Notes: generated by a model from the letters alone, not told the origin. A stretch of 64,000 nucleotides of DNA from Halorientalis persicus (GCF_900110215.1 NZ_FOCX01000014.1:31030-95029), one strand, 5' to 3'; counted from the first letter of the stretch, positions 35,265-44,337 are shown. Translations and numbers: made by a program.

Positions 35265-35627
35265 TTACTGCGCCGTCGGGGAGTGGTCGGTTCCCATCGC
35301 CTGTTTCATCTGGAGGGCGGCGCTGGCCGCGAGTCCCTGGGCCAGATCCGTCTGTTCGTCCTCGCCGATGCGGAGGTCGGCGTCGTCTTCGGGCGTGTAG
35401 CCCGCGCTGACGGCAGAGCCGACGGGCGGTTGGACGGCGACAGTCGCGCGCGGCCCGTTGGCTCCCTGGGCGAGTTCGAGACCGACGGCGAACTCGTCGG
35501 GGAGGAGGTCGCGGGTCTGGGCGGCGACGTTGGCGAGATCGCGGCGCAGATGGCGACGCTGCTCGGCGGTGAGCCGTGGCGCGGCACCGTCGTCGTCTGC
35601 ACCCGCGAACGGAGTGTTCCCGTACAT
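35265..35627 (-). CDS. DUF5811 family haloarchaeal protein
   Basis: 120 residues starting MYGNTPFAGADDD. The conserved blocks LTAEQRRHLRRDLANVAAQTRDLLPDEF (helical), GANGPRATVAVQPPVGSAVSAGYTPED and the terminal QMKQAMG...PTAQ are typical of DUF5811, found throughout haloarchaea. It is soluble and acidic; no function is known. The gene is 40 nt downstream of pdaD. Confidence 0.8.
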   Translation of the reverse strand: MYGNTPFAGADDDGAAPRLTAEQRRHLRRDLANVAAQTRDLLPDEFAVGLELAQGANGPRATVAVQPPVGSAVSAGYTPEDDADLRIGEDEQTDLAQGLAASAALQMKQAMGTDHSPTAQ

Positions 35628-35667
35628 TGATCCCCTGATAGGTGCGACCCACGTAAAAATCCGCCGG

Positions 35668-36144
35668 CTACCGCAGGAGTGACCGGCTCTCCCCGTAGGC
35701 CGCGATCACCAGCGCCGTCGTGTACGCGTCGGGATCGGGCTCGGCGTCGACGACGAGCGAATCTTCCTCGACGAACGCCCAGTCCCGGAGGTCCTTGCCT
35801 GCCGCCAGGCCGTCCTCGATCCGCTCGCGGACGACCGCCCCGCTCTCGCCGTCGGCCTCGTAGAAGATGCCCCGCCCGGACTCGCTTCGCGCCCAGCCGA
35901 TGCCGGCCGCGCCCGCCTCGCCCGGCGGCGCGGTGTGGCATCCCTGGACGACCGTCAGCCCGTCGCCGACCGCACCCAGGTCCGGGGCTTCGCCGACCGC
36001 TTCGAGTTGGGCCTCCGCCGGAATCACGGAGGATACCTGGATCAGGTTGAAGTTGTGGACGTTGGCCTCGGCCAGGGCCGCGTCGTAGGCGGCCGTGGGC
36101 GTCGGGCCCGTCGCAGTGGCCCACACGAGCCGAATCACGCTCAT
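35668..36144 (-). CDS. pdaD: Pyruvoyl-dependent arginine decarboxylase
   Basis: 158 residues. The self-cleavage motif NLIQVSSVIP places the scissile bond between Ser38 and Ser39, with Ser39 becoming the pyruvoyl group. Downstream CHTAPPGEAGAAGIGWARSE and the final TALVIAAYGESRS match the archaeal family. It converts arginine to agmatine, needed for tRNA agmatidinylation and polyamine-type compounds. Hairpin element A starts 40 bp upstream of the ATG. Confidence 0.93.
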   Translation of the reverse strand: MSVIRLVWATATGPTPTAAYDAALAEANVHNFNLIQVSSVIPAEAQLEAVGEAPDLGAVGDGLTVVQGCHTAPPGEAGAAGIGWARSESGRGIFYEADGESGAVVRERIEDGLAAGKDLRDWAFVEEDSLVVDAEPDPDAYTTALVIAAYGESRSLLR

Positions 36145-36183
36145 ATCAGATCAAGACGGATGGGACGGGTGAGTGTTTCGAAC

Positions 36184-36302
36184 CCACCTTTTTCCCGCTC
36201 GGGTGCGCTTCGCGCACCACTCGCGGCAAAAACGTGGGCGAAAAAGGCCGCGCCCTCACTGTATTCGGGCGCGGTGAACCGCTCGCTTCGCTCGCGGATG
36301 CT
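36184..36302 (-). repeat. Hairpin-rich dispersed element, copy A (inverted)
   Basis: Reads on the minus strand as: AGCATCC end (36296-36302), an imperfect hairpin CCGC/GCGG, stem CCGCGCCC/GGGCGCGG (36248-36255/36267-36274), the linker CTTTTTCGCCCACGTTTTTG, stem GGTGCGC/GCGCACC (36202-36208/36212-36218) and terminal GGGAAAAAGGTGG. Its 63 nt at 36184-36246 match copy D with one mismatch. It faces copy B across a low-GC gene. Confidence 0.75.
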
Positions 36303-36316
36303 TGTGTATAGAGTAG

Positions 36317-36727
36317 TTAATGAACACGTTGTATGATCTTGATCGAATCAGCCGACACAATGTGAATGTCCAGTCCATGGACACCCTGTCTGAATTTGTC
36401 GGTCTGTCGCTCTGAGGTGCCCGATTCAAGCGAAACTATCGTCTCTAATTCCAGTGCATCACTATCTGTATCGCTCGGGCGAGGAAGGGCGTTAGAATAG
36501 TCCACTGATTCATTCGGCTGGAGGGTGAAATCTTTCTCAAATACCGTTTCCGCGTTCAATCGTTGGACCGTGACAGAGACGGTGTGTTGCGCTGAGTCTT
36601 CGTTCCAGATATTAACATTTGGACGGTGATGTTGGAGCAACGAACAACCCGTTAACAGGAGAGTCGTACCACAGCACACAGCACCAACCCCGGAACGGAG
36701 GAATGTACGCCGAGAAGTCTCCTTCAT
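36317..36727 (-). CDS. Tat-exported lipoprotein, unknown function; low GC
   Basis: 136 residues. Twin-arginine signal SRRTFLRSG followed by a hydrophobic stretch and lipobox LLTGC with Cys28, so it is probably exported folded and lipid-anchored. The mature part (VNIWNEDSAQHTVSVTVQRLNAETVFEKDF...) looks like a small beta-sandwich of the type found in haloarchaeal secreted proteins; no enzyme motif. Base composition is clearly lower in GC than neighbours, third positions are mixed, and it lies between inverted element copies A and B, which suggests horizontal acquisition. Confidence 0.75.
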   Translation of the reverse strand: MKETSRRTFLRSGVGAVCCGTTLLLTGCSLLQHHRPNVNIWNEDSAQHTVSVTVQRLNAETVFEKDFTLQPNESVDYSNALPRPSDTDSDALELETIVSLESGTSERQTDKFRQGVHGLDIHIVSADSIKIIQRVH

Positions 36728-36827
36728 ATAACCGCCTCATATTATGATAGGAATTCAATAAATGTCTTCTGTAGATCAAAAAGTATGCGGGCACTGTGTG
36801 TCGGCTATTGCACACAATTCTCGCCGT

Positions 36828-36964
36828 AACTAGCATCCGCCGAGCGCCGAAGGCGCGAGGCGGTTCACTCCGAGCGAGCGCGTGCGCTCGCTCGGAGCGG
36901 TTTTTCGCGCACGTTTTTGCAAGGGGGGTGCGCCGGTGGCGCACCCCCTGCAGTAAAAAGGTGC
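36828..36964 (+). repeat. Hairpin-rich dispersed element, copy B (forward)
   Basis: Begins AACTAGCATCCG, then CCGCC..GGCGG enclosing GCGCC/GGCGC, a perfect 14-bp stem CTCCGAGCGAGCGC/GCGCTCGCTCGGAG with a 2-nt centre (36868-36881/36884-36897), linker GGTTTTTCGCGCACGTTTTT, 11-bp stem GGGGGTGCGCC/GGCGCACCCCC (36924-36934/36938-36948), and the end GCAGTAAAAAGGTGC. Its last base is part of the stop codon of the minus-strand PitA-like gene. Confidence 0.75.
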
Positions 36965-38907
36965 TAGGCCAGGAAAACGTGCCGCGGCCGGTCGGCCAGC
37001 ACGTCCTGCCCCCACGAGACGGTCTCGGAGAACTCTTCGGAGCGGAAGAATGCCATGGCGTCGTCCTGAGAGTCCCACTGGCTGGCGATGAACATGTCGT
37101 TCTCGTCCTCGCGGTTGACCAGCAGGGCCGTCTCGCGGTGGCCGTCCATGTCGGCGAGCAGTTCACCCACGTCGTCGAACCGCTCGGTGAACTCCTCGCG
37201 GTAGTCGGGCTTGACGGTGTAGAACATGCCCATCGTTCCGAAGCCCTCGCCCTCGCCGGCGCGGCCGACGACCTCGGGCAGGTCCGAGAGGAAGCCGGCG
37301 GCCTTCTCGGCGGCCTTCTCGGTCTCCCAGAGGGAGACGACGGCCGAGCGGTCGCTGTCCTCGGCCCGGGTGTCGTACACGGCGGTCTTCACGTGGCTGT
37401 CGTAGTGATCGAAGCTCTCCCGGAGGTCGTCGACCTCCTCGAAGAGGGTGTCGGCGTCGGCCTCGGAGTACAGCACCAGCGCGAACACGTCCTCGCCGCG
37501 GGGCTGGCCCGCGTAGATGTCTTCCTCGGCCAGCTGGCCGCGAATCTCGTCGTCGGTGCCGGCCGCCTCGGGTTCGCCGTCGTCCTGTTCGCCGAGCGGG
37601 CCACGATACCCCTCGACGATGCCGTCGAGGTCGTTCAGGAACCCAGCGGCGGTGTCGGCGGCGCTTTCGGTCTCCCAGACGCTGGCGATGGCCGCCCGGC
37701 CCTCGTTGGCGCGGACGGTCGTCAGGACGTGGGTATCGTAGTGGTCGAAGTTGCTCCGGAGGCCGTCGACCTCGTCGGCCAGGTCGCTCGCGTCGGCCTC
37801 GGAGTAGAAGACCAGCCCGTAGGTGCCCTCGTCGTAGTCCTGCCCGGGGAACAGGCCGAGGTTGGCGAGTTTGCCTTCGAGTTCGTCGTCTGCATCGAGG
37901 TCGGCGTCACCCGGGTCGGGGCGGCCACCCGAGGAACTGCTGGGGTGCTCACTGCTGTCGTCGTCCGAGGCCGGCGGGTGGTCGTCGGCGTCGGTCTGCC
38001 CGTGTGCGTTGCCGTGGTCGTCCCCGCCGTGGCCGTCCGTGTCGCCGTGGGGGTGGCCCTCGCCGTGCGGTGACGCGCTCGCGTCGGCGGCCTCGCCGTC
38101 GGTCGGGACGGGCTCGCCGGCGAGCAGGGCCTCGAGGTCTTCGGGCGGGAAGCGCTTGCCGAAGTAGAAGGGGCCGAAGTCGGCGAACTTCGAGCTGGAG
38201 GGGTCGAAGCGCATCTCGTTGAGCAGGTCCTTGATGTCGGTCGGGTCGTCGGCCCACAGCGTGATCCCCCACTCGTAGTCGTCGAGGCCGACGCTGGAGG
38301 CGATCATCTGGTTGACCTTGCCGCCGTAACTGCGACCGATGTCGCCGTGGCGGTCCATGTGTTCGGCCCGCTCGTCGAAGGGCAGGTCGTACCAGTTCTG
38401 CTCGGGCTGGCGGCGCTTGCTCATCGGGTAGAAACAGACGTGGCCGTCGTCGGGGATCTCGGGGTGGAGTCGCTGCTGGATGTACTGGGCCAGCCCGGAG
38501 TCGTCGTCGACCTCGCCCTCGAAGTAGTCGCGGGCGCGTTCGGTGTACCCCGAGGCTTCGGTCACCGAGAGGTACGAGGTGGGCTGTTCGGTGAACTCCG
38601 CGAGGGCGGTCTGCTCGAACCGACGCTCGGCGGCTTCGAGGTGGCCCACCGTCTGGCGCAAGTGGACGATCATGAGGTCGGCCTTGTGGCCGACGACGGT
38701 GAACACGGCCGTCTGGCCGCCACCGAACTCCCCGGGATCGGACACGTCCGCCAGTGCGGCGTGGGACTGGAGGTACTCGACGCCCTCCGCGATAGCCCGC
38801 TGGCGACGGCGGTCGGGGGCTTCGCGCCAGGCGTCCCAGTCGATGGTTCGGAAGTCGTGCAGTGCGTACCATCCCTCTTCCGTCGGCGGCGGGTCGCGCT
38901 GTTCCAT
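36964..38907 (-). CDS. pitA: PitA-like fusion: chlorite dismutase/HemQ domain plus three ABM-like domains
   Basis: 647 residues. Residues about 1-262 are a Cld/HemQ domain: VVGHKADLMIVHLR, FYPMSKRRQPEQNWYDLPFDER, SVGLDDYEWGITLWADDPTDIKD and FGPFYFGKRF. A His/Asp-rich linker (about 275-305) follows. Residues about 330-440 and 450-555 are two related copies (both with GLVFYSEADA/ALVLYSEADA and SVWETE/SLWETE). The C terminus (about 556-647) is an antibiotic-biosynthesis-monooxygenase-like barrel. Haloferax PitA has Cld plus ABM with a His-rich linker; the doubled middle unit is extra. In haloarchaea the Cld part probably acts as coproheme decarboxylase in haem synthesis. Confidence 0.88.
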   Translation of the reverse strand: MEQRDPPPTEEGWYALHDFRTIDWDAWREAPDRRRQRAIAEGVEYLQSHAALADVSDPGEFGGGQTAVFTVVGHKADLMIVHLRQTVGHLEAAERRFEQTALAEFTEQPTSYLSVTEASGYTERARDYFEGEVDDDSGLAQYIQQRLHPEIPDDGHVCFYPMSKRRQPEQNWYDLPFDERAEHMDRHGDIGRSYGGKVNQMIASSVGLDDYEWGITLWADDPTDIKDLLNEMRFDPSSSKFADFGPFYFGKRFPPEDLEALLAGEPVPTDGEAADASASPHGEGHPHGDTDGHGGDDHGNAHGQTDADDHPPASDDDSSEHPSSSSGGRPDPGDADLDADDELEGKLANLGLFPGQDYDEGTYGLVFYSEADASDLADEVDGLRSNFDHYDTHVLTTVRANEGRAAIASVWETESAADTAAGFLNDLDGIVEGYRGPLGEQDDGEPEAAGTDDEIRGQLAEEDIYAGQPRGEDVFALVLYSEADADTLFEEVDDLRESFDHYDSHVKTAVYDTRAEDSDRSAVVSLWETEKAAEKAAGFLSDLPEVVGRAGEGEGFGTMGMFYTVKPDYREEFTERFDDVGELLADMDGHRETALLVNREDENDMFIASQWDSQDDAMAFFRSEEFSETVSWGQDVLADRPRHVFLA

Positions 38908-38952
38908 ACGCGCCCGTTAGGACGGCTCCGTAAGGAGGTTTCCGTTCTCCGG

Positions 38953-40779
38953 TCAGCCGGCGAACAGTCGCGGCCCGAAGATCATCAGGAACAGGCCCGC
39001 GATCATCAGGAGGCTGATCGAGACGGTGACCGTCGTCGTCAGCCGGCGACCGCCCTCCACGGGGAGCCGGGAGATGACCGCCTCCGAACCGGTCCGGAGG
39101 ATGTGCCCGCCGTCGAGCGGGAAGGTCGGGACGAGGTTGAACATCCCGAGCTGGAGGTTGACCCAGGCGGTCCAGAACATCAGATTGGCCAGGATCAACA
39201 CGCCGCTACCCAGTCCGCCGAGCAATCCAGTCGCCGTGTAGAAGTTGGCTACCTCGGGGACGAACCCGGCGAAGTTGTAGCCGATCTGTGGCTGGAGGAC
39301 GCCGATGAAGGGCAGAATCAACACCATGAACACGCGGCCGAGCACGGATCCGTCGGTCAGGCCGCCGAACGCGTCCGAGTCACCCTGTAGCAGGCCGAGG
39401 AAGTCCTCGGCGGGGTAGGTCTTGATCCCGAAGTCGTTGACGACCAGGCCGCTCACGCCGCGTGCGGGCGCGACGCCGACGAATCCACCCTGGCCGTTCG
39501 GGTGGGGATCGAGGGTGACGTTGTAGACGTTCCGCTCGAAGTCGCCGTTCTGGAGGACATATGCCTCGACGGGGACCGTCGTCCCGGGTTGTTCGTCGCG
39601 GAGTGCGTCGCTCAGCGTCCCGGGGTCGATCACCCGTTCGCCGGCGATTGCGGTGACGATCATGTACCGGTCGGTCGGTGCCGTCGTGTTCCCGAGCGGC
39701 CCGTCCTCGAAGACGCGAAGCACGAACGCGCCGGTCGGGAACGTCGCCGTGCCGTTCTCGGTCTCGACCTCGGCGACGGTGTGGTTCGTGACCGCTCGCT
39801 CGAACCCGCGTTCGGTGCTAACCGCCGTCCCGTTGACCGCGACGACGTCGGTCGGATTGGTCGCACTCCAGTTGATCCCGCTCTCCGTTCCCCGTCCGTC
39901 GATCACTTGCGGGATCGACGCCGTGATCGTCGGCTCTCGGGTCACCTGGATCGTCCGATCGCCGCCGTTGAGTTCGACCGCCACTTGCTGACCCGAGGTG
40001 TTTCGGAGGACGGTTTCGAGTTGCCCGGGTTCGGTGACCGTGGTCCCGTTGACGGCCGTGATGAGGTCGCCGCGATCGATGCCCGCCTCCTCGGCTGTCG
40101 AACCGGGCAGAGACTGCCCGACCGGCGTGCCGTCGGCGACTGCGATCGAGCCGACGATGGGGCCGAACAGCAAGGCGAAGGCGAGCACGGTGATCGCGAA
40201 GTTGTTCATCACGCCGGCCGAGAACATCCGAGTCTGGGAGCCGCGGTCGGCCTCGTTCCGGCTCTCCTCGTCGGGTTCGACGAACGCCCCGACGGGGATG
40301 AAGGCGAAGAAGGCGAGTCCCATCGAGTCGATGTCGATATTCTCGACCCGGCAGAGCAGGCCGTGGCCGCCCTCGTGAACGACGAGTCCGACCAATAGGC
40401 CGAAGACGATGCCGGGGGCCGCCGACAGCGGGAGGAACTCGTTGACACCGGGAATCACGAGGACGTTCTGGGGGTTGCGGACTTCGGAGGGCGTCGCTTC
40501 GGGCGAGAGGATGCTCCCGGCGGCGGCCGTCAACACGACGACCAGCATCGCGCCCATCGTCACCAGGGCGATCCCGACACCGAAGTTGCCGTACGCGCGC
40601 CAGAACCGCTTCGGGCCGGCGAGCCAGTTCAGGAAGGCTCGCCCGCGCTTGGTGTGGACGGTCGTGATCGGCCCCGACACGCGGATGTAACTCGGGAGCC
40701 ACCCCTGGGTCCGCAACGCCATCATCGCCAGGGTGTAGAGGAGGATCCCGGCGAGTACCCACAACAACAGGTCTGCCAT
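38953..40779 (-). CDS. Site-2 protease family M50 with PDZ domains
   Basis: 608 residues. Metalloprotease motif HEGGH at 135-139 inside a helix and the distal NLVPTFPLDGG near residue 555 (zinc Asp). Between them lie two PDZ-like domains (SLPGSTAEEAGIDRGDLITAVNGTTV and a second one around YMIVTAIAGERVIDPGTL). Topology and size match archaeal S2P with inserted PDZ. It would cut membrane-anchored regulators within the bilayer. The gene is divergent from nothing and sits 45 bp upstream of the PitA-like gene on the same strand. Confidence 0.9.
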   Translation of the reverse strand: MADLLLWVLAGILLYTLAMMALRTQGWLPSYIRVSGPITTVHTKRGRAFLNWLAGPKRFWRAYGNFGVGIALVTMGAMLVVVLTAAAGSILSPEATPSEVRNPQNVLVIPGVNEFLPLSAAPGIVFGLLVGLVVHEGGHGLLCRVENIDIDSMGLAFFAFIPVGAFVEPDEESRNEADRGSQTRMFSAGVMNNFAITVLAFALLFGPIVGSIAVADGTPVGQSLPGSTAEEAGIDRGDLITAVNGTTVTEPGQLETVLRNTSGQQVAVELNGGDRTIQVTREPTITASIPQVIDGRGTESGINWSATNPTDVVAVNGTAVSTERGFERAVTNHTVAEVETENGTATFPTGAFVLRVFEDGPLGNTTAPTDRYMIVTAIAGERVIDPGTLSDALRDEQPGTTVPVEAYVLQNGDFERNVYNVTLDPHPNGQGGFVGVAPARGVSGLVVNDFGIKTYPAEDFLGLLQGDSDAFGGLTDGSVLGRVFMVLILPFIGVLQPQIGYNFAGFVPEVANFYTATGLLGGLGSGVLILANLMFWTAWVNLQLGMFNLVPTFPLDGGHILRTGSEAVISRLPVEGGRRLTTTVTVSISLLMIAGLFLMIFGPRLFAG

Positions 40780-40853
40780 CGCTCCGACTGAGGGGCCTGT
40801 CGGTCAAGAGGGTTTGGTTCGGCACACGGCACGCGAGACTGCGGGACGGGCGC

Positions 40854-42545
40854 TCAGGCCTCTCGGCGCAACCGATCGAGGACGAACGCCTCGTCCAGCG
40901 CCGCGAGGAACGGGCCGAGGCGGGGCCCCTGATCCGTGTCGAGGAACAGCCGATAGCCCGCACTGAAGAAGTCGCTCACCTCGATCTCGTGGCGCTTGGC
41001 CGCCTCGTAGATCTCGCCCTGGATCTCCTCGCCGTCGTCGGTGGTCTCGACGAAGTCCGCCAGGTCGTCCAGCGCGGCGGCGGTGGCCTCGTCGAAGTCC
41101 ACGTCGGGCAGGTCCTCGGCCAGACGATAGTTGTACTCGTTGTCGGTCCGCTCGGCCCAGGCGCGGGCCTGTTCGACGCGAGCGAGCGCGCCGTGGACCT
41201 GCTCGGGCGTCGCGTCCTCGGGAAGGTGCCCTTCCCGGCGGGCCATCGTCTCCCGCAGTTCCAGGTCGTCGGTCATCCCCAGCACCGCGGCGAACGTGTA
41301 GGGAATCCGGACGGGCTGTTGCTGGGACACCGAGTCCACGATCTTCGGATAGGCCCGCTCGACGAGTTCCGCCTCGGTCTCGTCCCGTGGCTCGGCGTCG
41401 CCGAAGTAGACCCGCTCGAACCGGTCGAACTCGTCGACCAGCTGGTCGAGCGTCTCGACGCTGAAATCCCGTTGCTTGCGAGGGTTCTTCACGAAGAAGT
41501 AGCGGAACACTTCGGGTTCGAGCAGTTCCAGCACCTCCGCGACGGTGACGACGTTGCCCGACGAGGAAGAGAGCGCCTCGCCGTTCAGCGTGAACCACTC
41601 GTAGACCATCGGCACCGGCGGGGCAACGTCGAGCAGGTTCCGGGCGATGTCCTCGCCGCTGGGCCAGGAGCCCTCGGCGTGGTCCTTCCCGAACGGCTCG
41701 AAATCGACCCCGAGGATGTCCCACTGTGCGGGCCACTCGAACCGCCACGGGAGCTTGCCCTCCCGAAGCGTGGCGGTTCCCTCGTGCCCACACCCCTGGA
41801 TGGTGCGGTCGCCGGCCTCCAGATCCGTACAGGTGTACTCGACTTCGCCAGCGTCGAGGTCGACGCTCGTGACCTCGCCCGTCAGCTTCCCACACTCGGT
41901 ACACTGGGGCGTGAAGGGAGTGTACTCGTCGTCGACGCTGTCCTGATACTCGCTCAGGAGGTCGCGGGCCTCGTCGGCCCGGGAGAGGAGATCGCGGGTC
42001 ACGGGTTCGAATTCGCCCGCCTCGTAGAGCTCCGTGTTCGAGACGAACTCGATGGGCACGTCCACGAGGTCGGCCGCGTCGAGGAGGAGATTCGTGAAGT
42101 GTGCGCCGTACGAATCACAGCAGCCGAACGGATCGGGAATGTCGGTGTAGGGCTTGCCGAGGTTCTGGCCGACCGCGGCGGAGTCGACGGCGTCGTCGCC
42201 GAAGTCCACGATAGTCCACTCCAGATCGGCGAGCGTCCGGGGAATCTTCCGGAGCGGATCCTTATCGTCGGTGGTGAACACCTGCCGGACCTCCCGGCCC
42301 CGATCCCGGAGAGCCTCGGCCACGAAGTAGCTCCGCAGGATCTCGTTGAAGTGGCCGATGTGGGGCACCCCGGAGGGGGAGACGCCGCCCTTGATGACGA
42401 TGGGATCGTCGGGTTCGGTTTCGAGGATTGCGTCCGCGACGGCGTCGGCCCAGAAGGCCCGCTGGTCGCTCGTCCCGACGGCGTAGGGATCGTAAATCGC
42501 GTCCTCGTCCAGGTCCACGTCGATCTCCGGAACCTCGCCGGTCAC
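40854..42545 (-). CDS. lysS: Lysyl-tRNA synthetase, class I
   Basis: 563 residues. Class I signature GVPHIGHFNE (HIGH at 62-65) and the KMSKS-like ALSSSSGNVV near 310. Class I LysRS features: TTDDKDPLRKIP, the zinc ribbon CTECG...C...GCGHEG, and WPAQWDILGVDFEPFGKDHAE. The C-terminal helical domain binds the anticodon. Class I LysRS is the usual archaeal form. It overlaps pyrH by 4 nt, and the two are co-transcribed. Confidence 0.97.
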   Translation of the reverse strand: MTGEVPEIDVDLDEDAIYDPYAVGTSDQRAFWADAVADAILETEPDDPIVIKGGVSPSGVPHIGHFNEILRSYFVAEALRDRGREVRQVFTTDDKDPLRKIPRTLADLEWTIVDFGDDAVDSAAVGQNLGKPYTDIPDPFGCCDSYGAHFTNLLLDAADLVDVPIEFVSNTELYEAGEFEPVTRDLLSRADEARDLLSEYQDSVDDEYTPFTPQCTECGKLTGEVTSVDLDAGEVEYTCTDLEAGDRTIQGCGHEGTATLREGKLPWRFEWPAQWDILGVDFEPFGKDHAEGSWPSGEDIARNLLDVAPPVPMVYEWFTLNGEALSSSSGNVVTVAEVLELLEPEVFRYFFVKNPRKQRDFSVETLDQLVDEFDRFERVYFGDAEPRDETEAELVERAYPKIVDSVSQQQPVRIPYTFAAVLGMTDDLELRETMARREGHLPEDATPEQVHGALARVEQARAWAERTDNEYNYRLAEDLPDVDFDEATAAALDDLADFVETTDDGEEIQGEIYEAAKRHEIEVSDFFSAGYRLFLDTDQGPRLGPFLAALDEAFVLDRLRREA

Positions 42546-43234
42546 GCCCCATCACCCGGGACGATCTCGGTCCCGTCGTGGTCGTCGTCGATGATCGCGC
42601 GCTCGACGGCCGCCGGTTCGGTGCCGTCAAGCACGACGGCCCGGAGGTTCGCCCGCTGGATGACCTTCGCGGCCAGCAGGTCGACTGGGGCGTTGCTCCC
42701 GGCGGCCATCTCGATGTCGGCGATCACGTCCACGAGGTCGGTGGGCGACAGTTCCGTGTACTTCGTCGCGTCGTCGTGTTCGTTCGGATCGGCGCTGAAC
42801 ACGCCCGGGACGCTCGTGGCGTACACCAGCAGGTCGGCGTTGACGTACTCCGCGAGGGCGGCGCTGACGGCGTCGGTGGTCTGAGCGGCTGCGACCCCGC
42901 CCATCACGGGTACGTCGCCGCGGTGGAAGGCCGCGCCGGCGTCCTCGTAGGTTTCGGGGGGTGTCGGGGCGGCCGCCTCACCGAGAGCGGCAATGAGCAG
43001 GCGGGCGTTCAGGCGCGTGACGCCGATCCCCAGCTGGTCGAGTTGCATCTCGTTGGCCCCGAGTTCACGGGCCGAGGCGATGTAGTCACGGGCGACCGTG
43101 CCACCGCCGACGACGACGCCGACGCGGTGGCCCGCCGCGAGCAGCGACTCGACGACGTTCGCGTAGGCGCGTACCCGCTCGGGATCGAGATCCGGTGCGA
43201 GAACACTCCCGCCGATGGAGACGACGACTTTCAT
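42542..43234 (-). CDS. pyrH: UMP kinase
   Basis: 230 residues starting MKVVVSIGGSVLAPD. Amino-acid-kinase fold: VVVGGGTVARDYI, the archaeal-type QLDQLGIGVTRLNA, and YATSVPGVFSADPN. Archaeal UMP kinases make UDP from UMP using ATP. An overlap of 4 nt (ATGA) with lysS makes an operon of pyrimidine and translation genes, a conserved haloarchaeal pair. Confidence 0.95.
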   Translation of the reverse strand: MKVVVSIGGSVLAPDLDPERVRAYANVVESLLAAGHRVGVVVGGGTVARDYIASARELGANEMQLDQLGIGVTRLNARLLIAALGEAAAPTPPETYEDAGAAFHRGDVPVMGGVAAAQTTDAVSAALAEYVNADLLVYATSVPGVFSADPNEHDDATKYTELSPTDLVDVIADIEMAAGSNAPVDLLAAKVIQRANLRAVVLDGTEPAAVERAIIDDDHDGTEIVPGDGA

Positions 43235-43260
43235 TACAACCGCGTTGCCCTGTTGCCGGC

Positions 43261-44337
43261 TTAAGGGTTGTCAAGCGGGGAGGCGGAGGCAGAGTCTGTG
43301 TCCGCCGCCGGCGACGGGTCGTCGGTCCGAGCGGACCGGAGCCACAGTCTGACGACGGTCAGCCCGTCGTGTCTGTCGTATTCGAGGCGACCGCCGCAGA
43401 TCTCGGTCACCCAGCGGACGAGCCACAGCCCGATGCCGCGACCGTGCTGGAGTTTGGTGATGTCACTGTCCTCGAACACCGGGGCCCGCACGTTCTCCGG
43501 GATGCCCGCGCCGTCGTCGATCACTTCGACGGCGACCCGATCACCCCGGGGGCGGACGGACAGGTCCACCGAGTCGCCGCCGTGGGTGGCGGCGTTGTCG
43601 AGCAGGGCCCCGAGAGCGGCCCGGAGTTGCGGGACGGCGACGACGGATTGTGTGTCGGGAGTCGACACCTGCACCGTCGTGTCCGGATAGCTGTGCGCCA
43701 GCGTGGCGGCGACCCTGCGGCAGAGTTCCGCCACGTCCATCGGTTCGGGGTCGTGTTCGTCGAGCAGAATTCGTTCGACGGTCCGGGCCTCCTCGCCGAC
43801 GCTGGCGAGGCGCTCGGCCCGATCGACGATCGTCTCTGCGAGTGCGACGGTTTCCTCGTCCGTCGCCCGGTCTGCCACCTGGGTCGCCGTCCCCATAATG
43901 ACCTGTAGATCGGTTCGGAGGTCGTGTCTGAGCAACCGGTGGACGACCTGGATATGGCGTTCGTACCGGCGCTGATCGCTCAGGTCGGTGTAGATGGCGA
44001 AGGCGTACTGTCCACCGTCCCGGTCGTACGGGATACCACGGTAGAGGAACTCGCGGGGCCCCTGGGCCGTCATCCTGGTTACCAGTTCGGTGTTTGGCTT
44101 GTTCGCTGCGGTCCGTCGGTCGAACCGCGTCGCCTCTTCGACGCGGTCCTCGGGAACGATGAAGTCGTTGAGCGACTCGCCGCGGATCCGGTCGCGGTCG
44201 TACCCGAACACGGTCTCGAACGCGGGGTTGACTGTTCGTACGATGGGGGCGTCGTCGCGGAGCTCGATCTCGACGACGGGGTCGCCGATGAGCGTGAACA
44301 GGTGTCCGAATCGATCTTCCGGAGTCGTCACGGTCAT
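43261..44337 (-). CDS. PAS-domain histidine kinase
   Basis: 358 residues. PAS domain at about 8-130 (NPAFETVFGYDRDRIRGESL), then the dimerisation His in HRLLRHDLRTDLQV, and an HATPase domain with LLDNAATHG, DDGAGIPE and HGRGIGLWL. There are no membrane helices, so it senses an intracellular signal. It overlaps the upstream transducer gene by 4 nt (ATGA), so kinase and transducer are made together. No response regulator is adjacent. Confidence 0.92.
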   Translation of the reverse strand: MTVTTPEDRFGHLFTLIGDPVVEIELRDDAPIVRTVNPAFETVFGYDRDRIRGESLNDFIVPEDRVEEATRFDRRTAANKPNTELVTRMTAQGPREFLYRGIPYDRDGGQYAFAIYTDLSDQRRYERHIQVVHRLLRHDLRTDLQVIMGTATQVADRATDEETVALAETIVDRAERLASVGEEARTVERILLDEHDPEPMDVAELCRRVAATLAHSYPDTTVQVSTPDTQSVVAVPQLRAALGALLDNAATHGGDSVDLSVRPRGDRVAVEVIDDGAGIPENVRAPVFEDSDITKLQHGRGIGLWLVRWVTEICGGRLEYDRHDGLTVVRLWLRSARTDDPSPAADTDSASASPLDNP

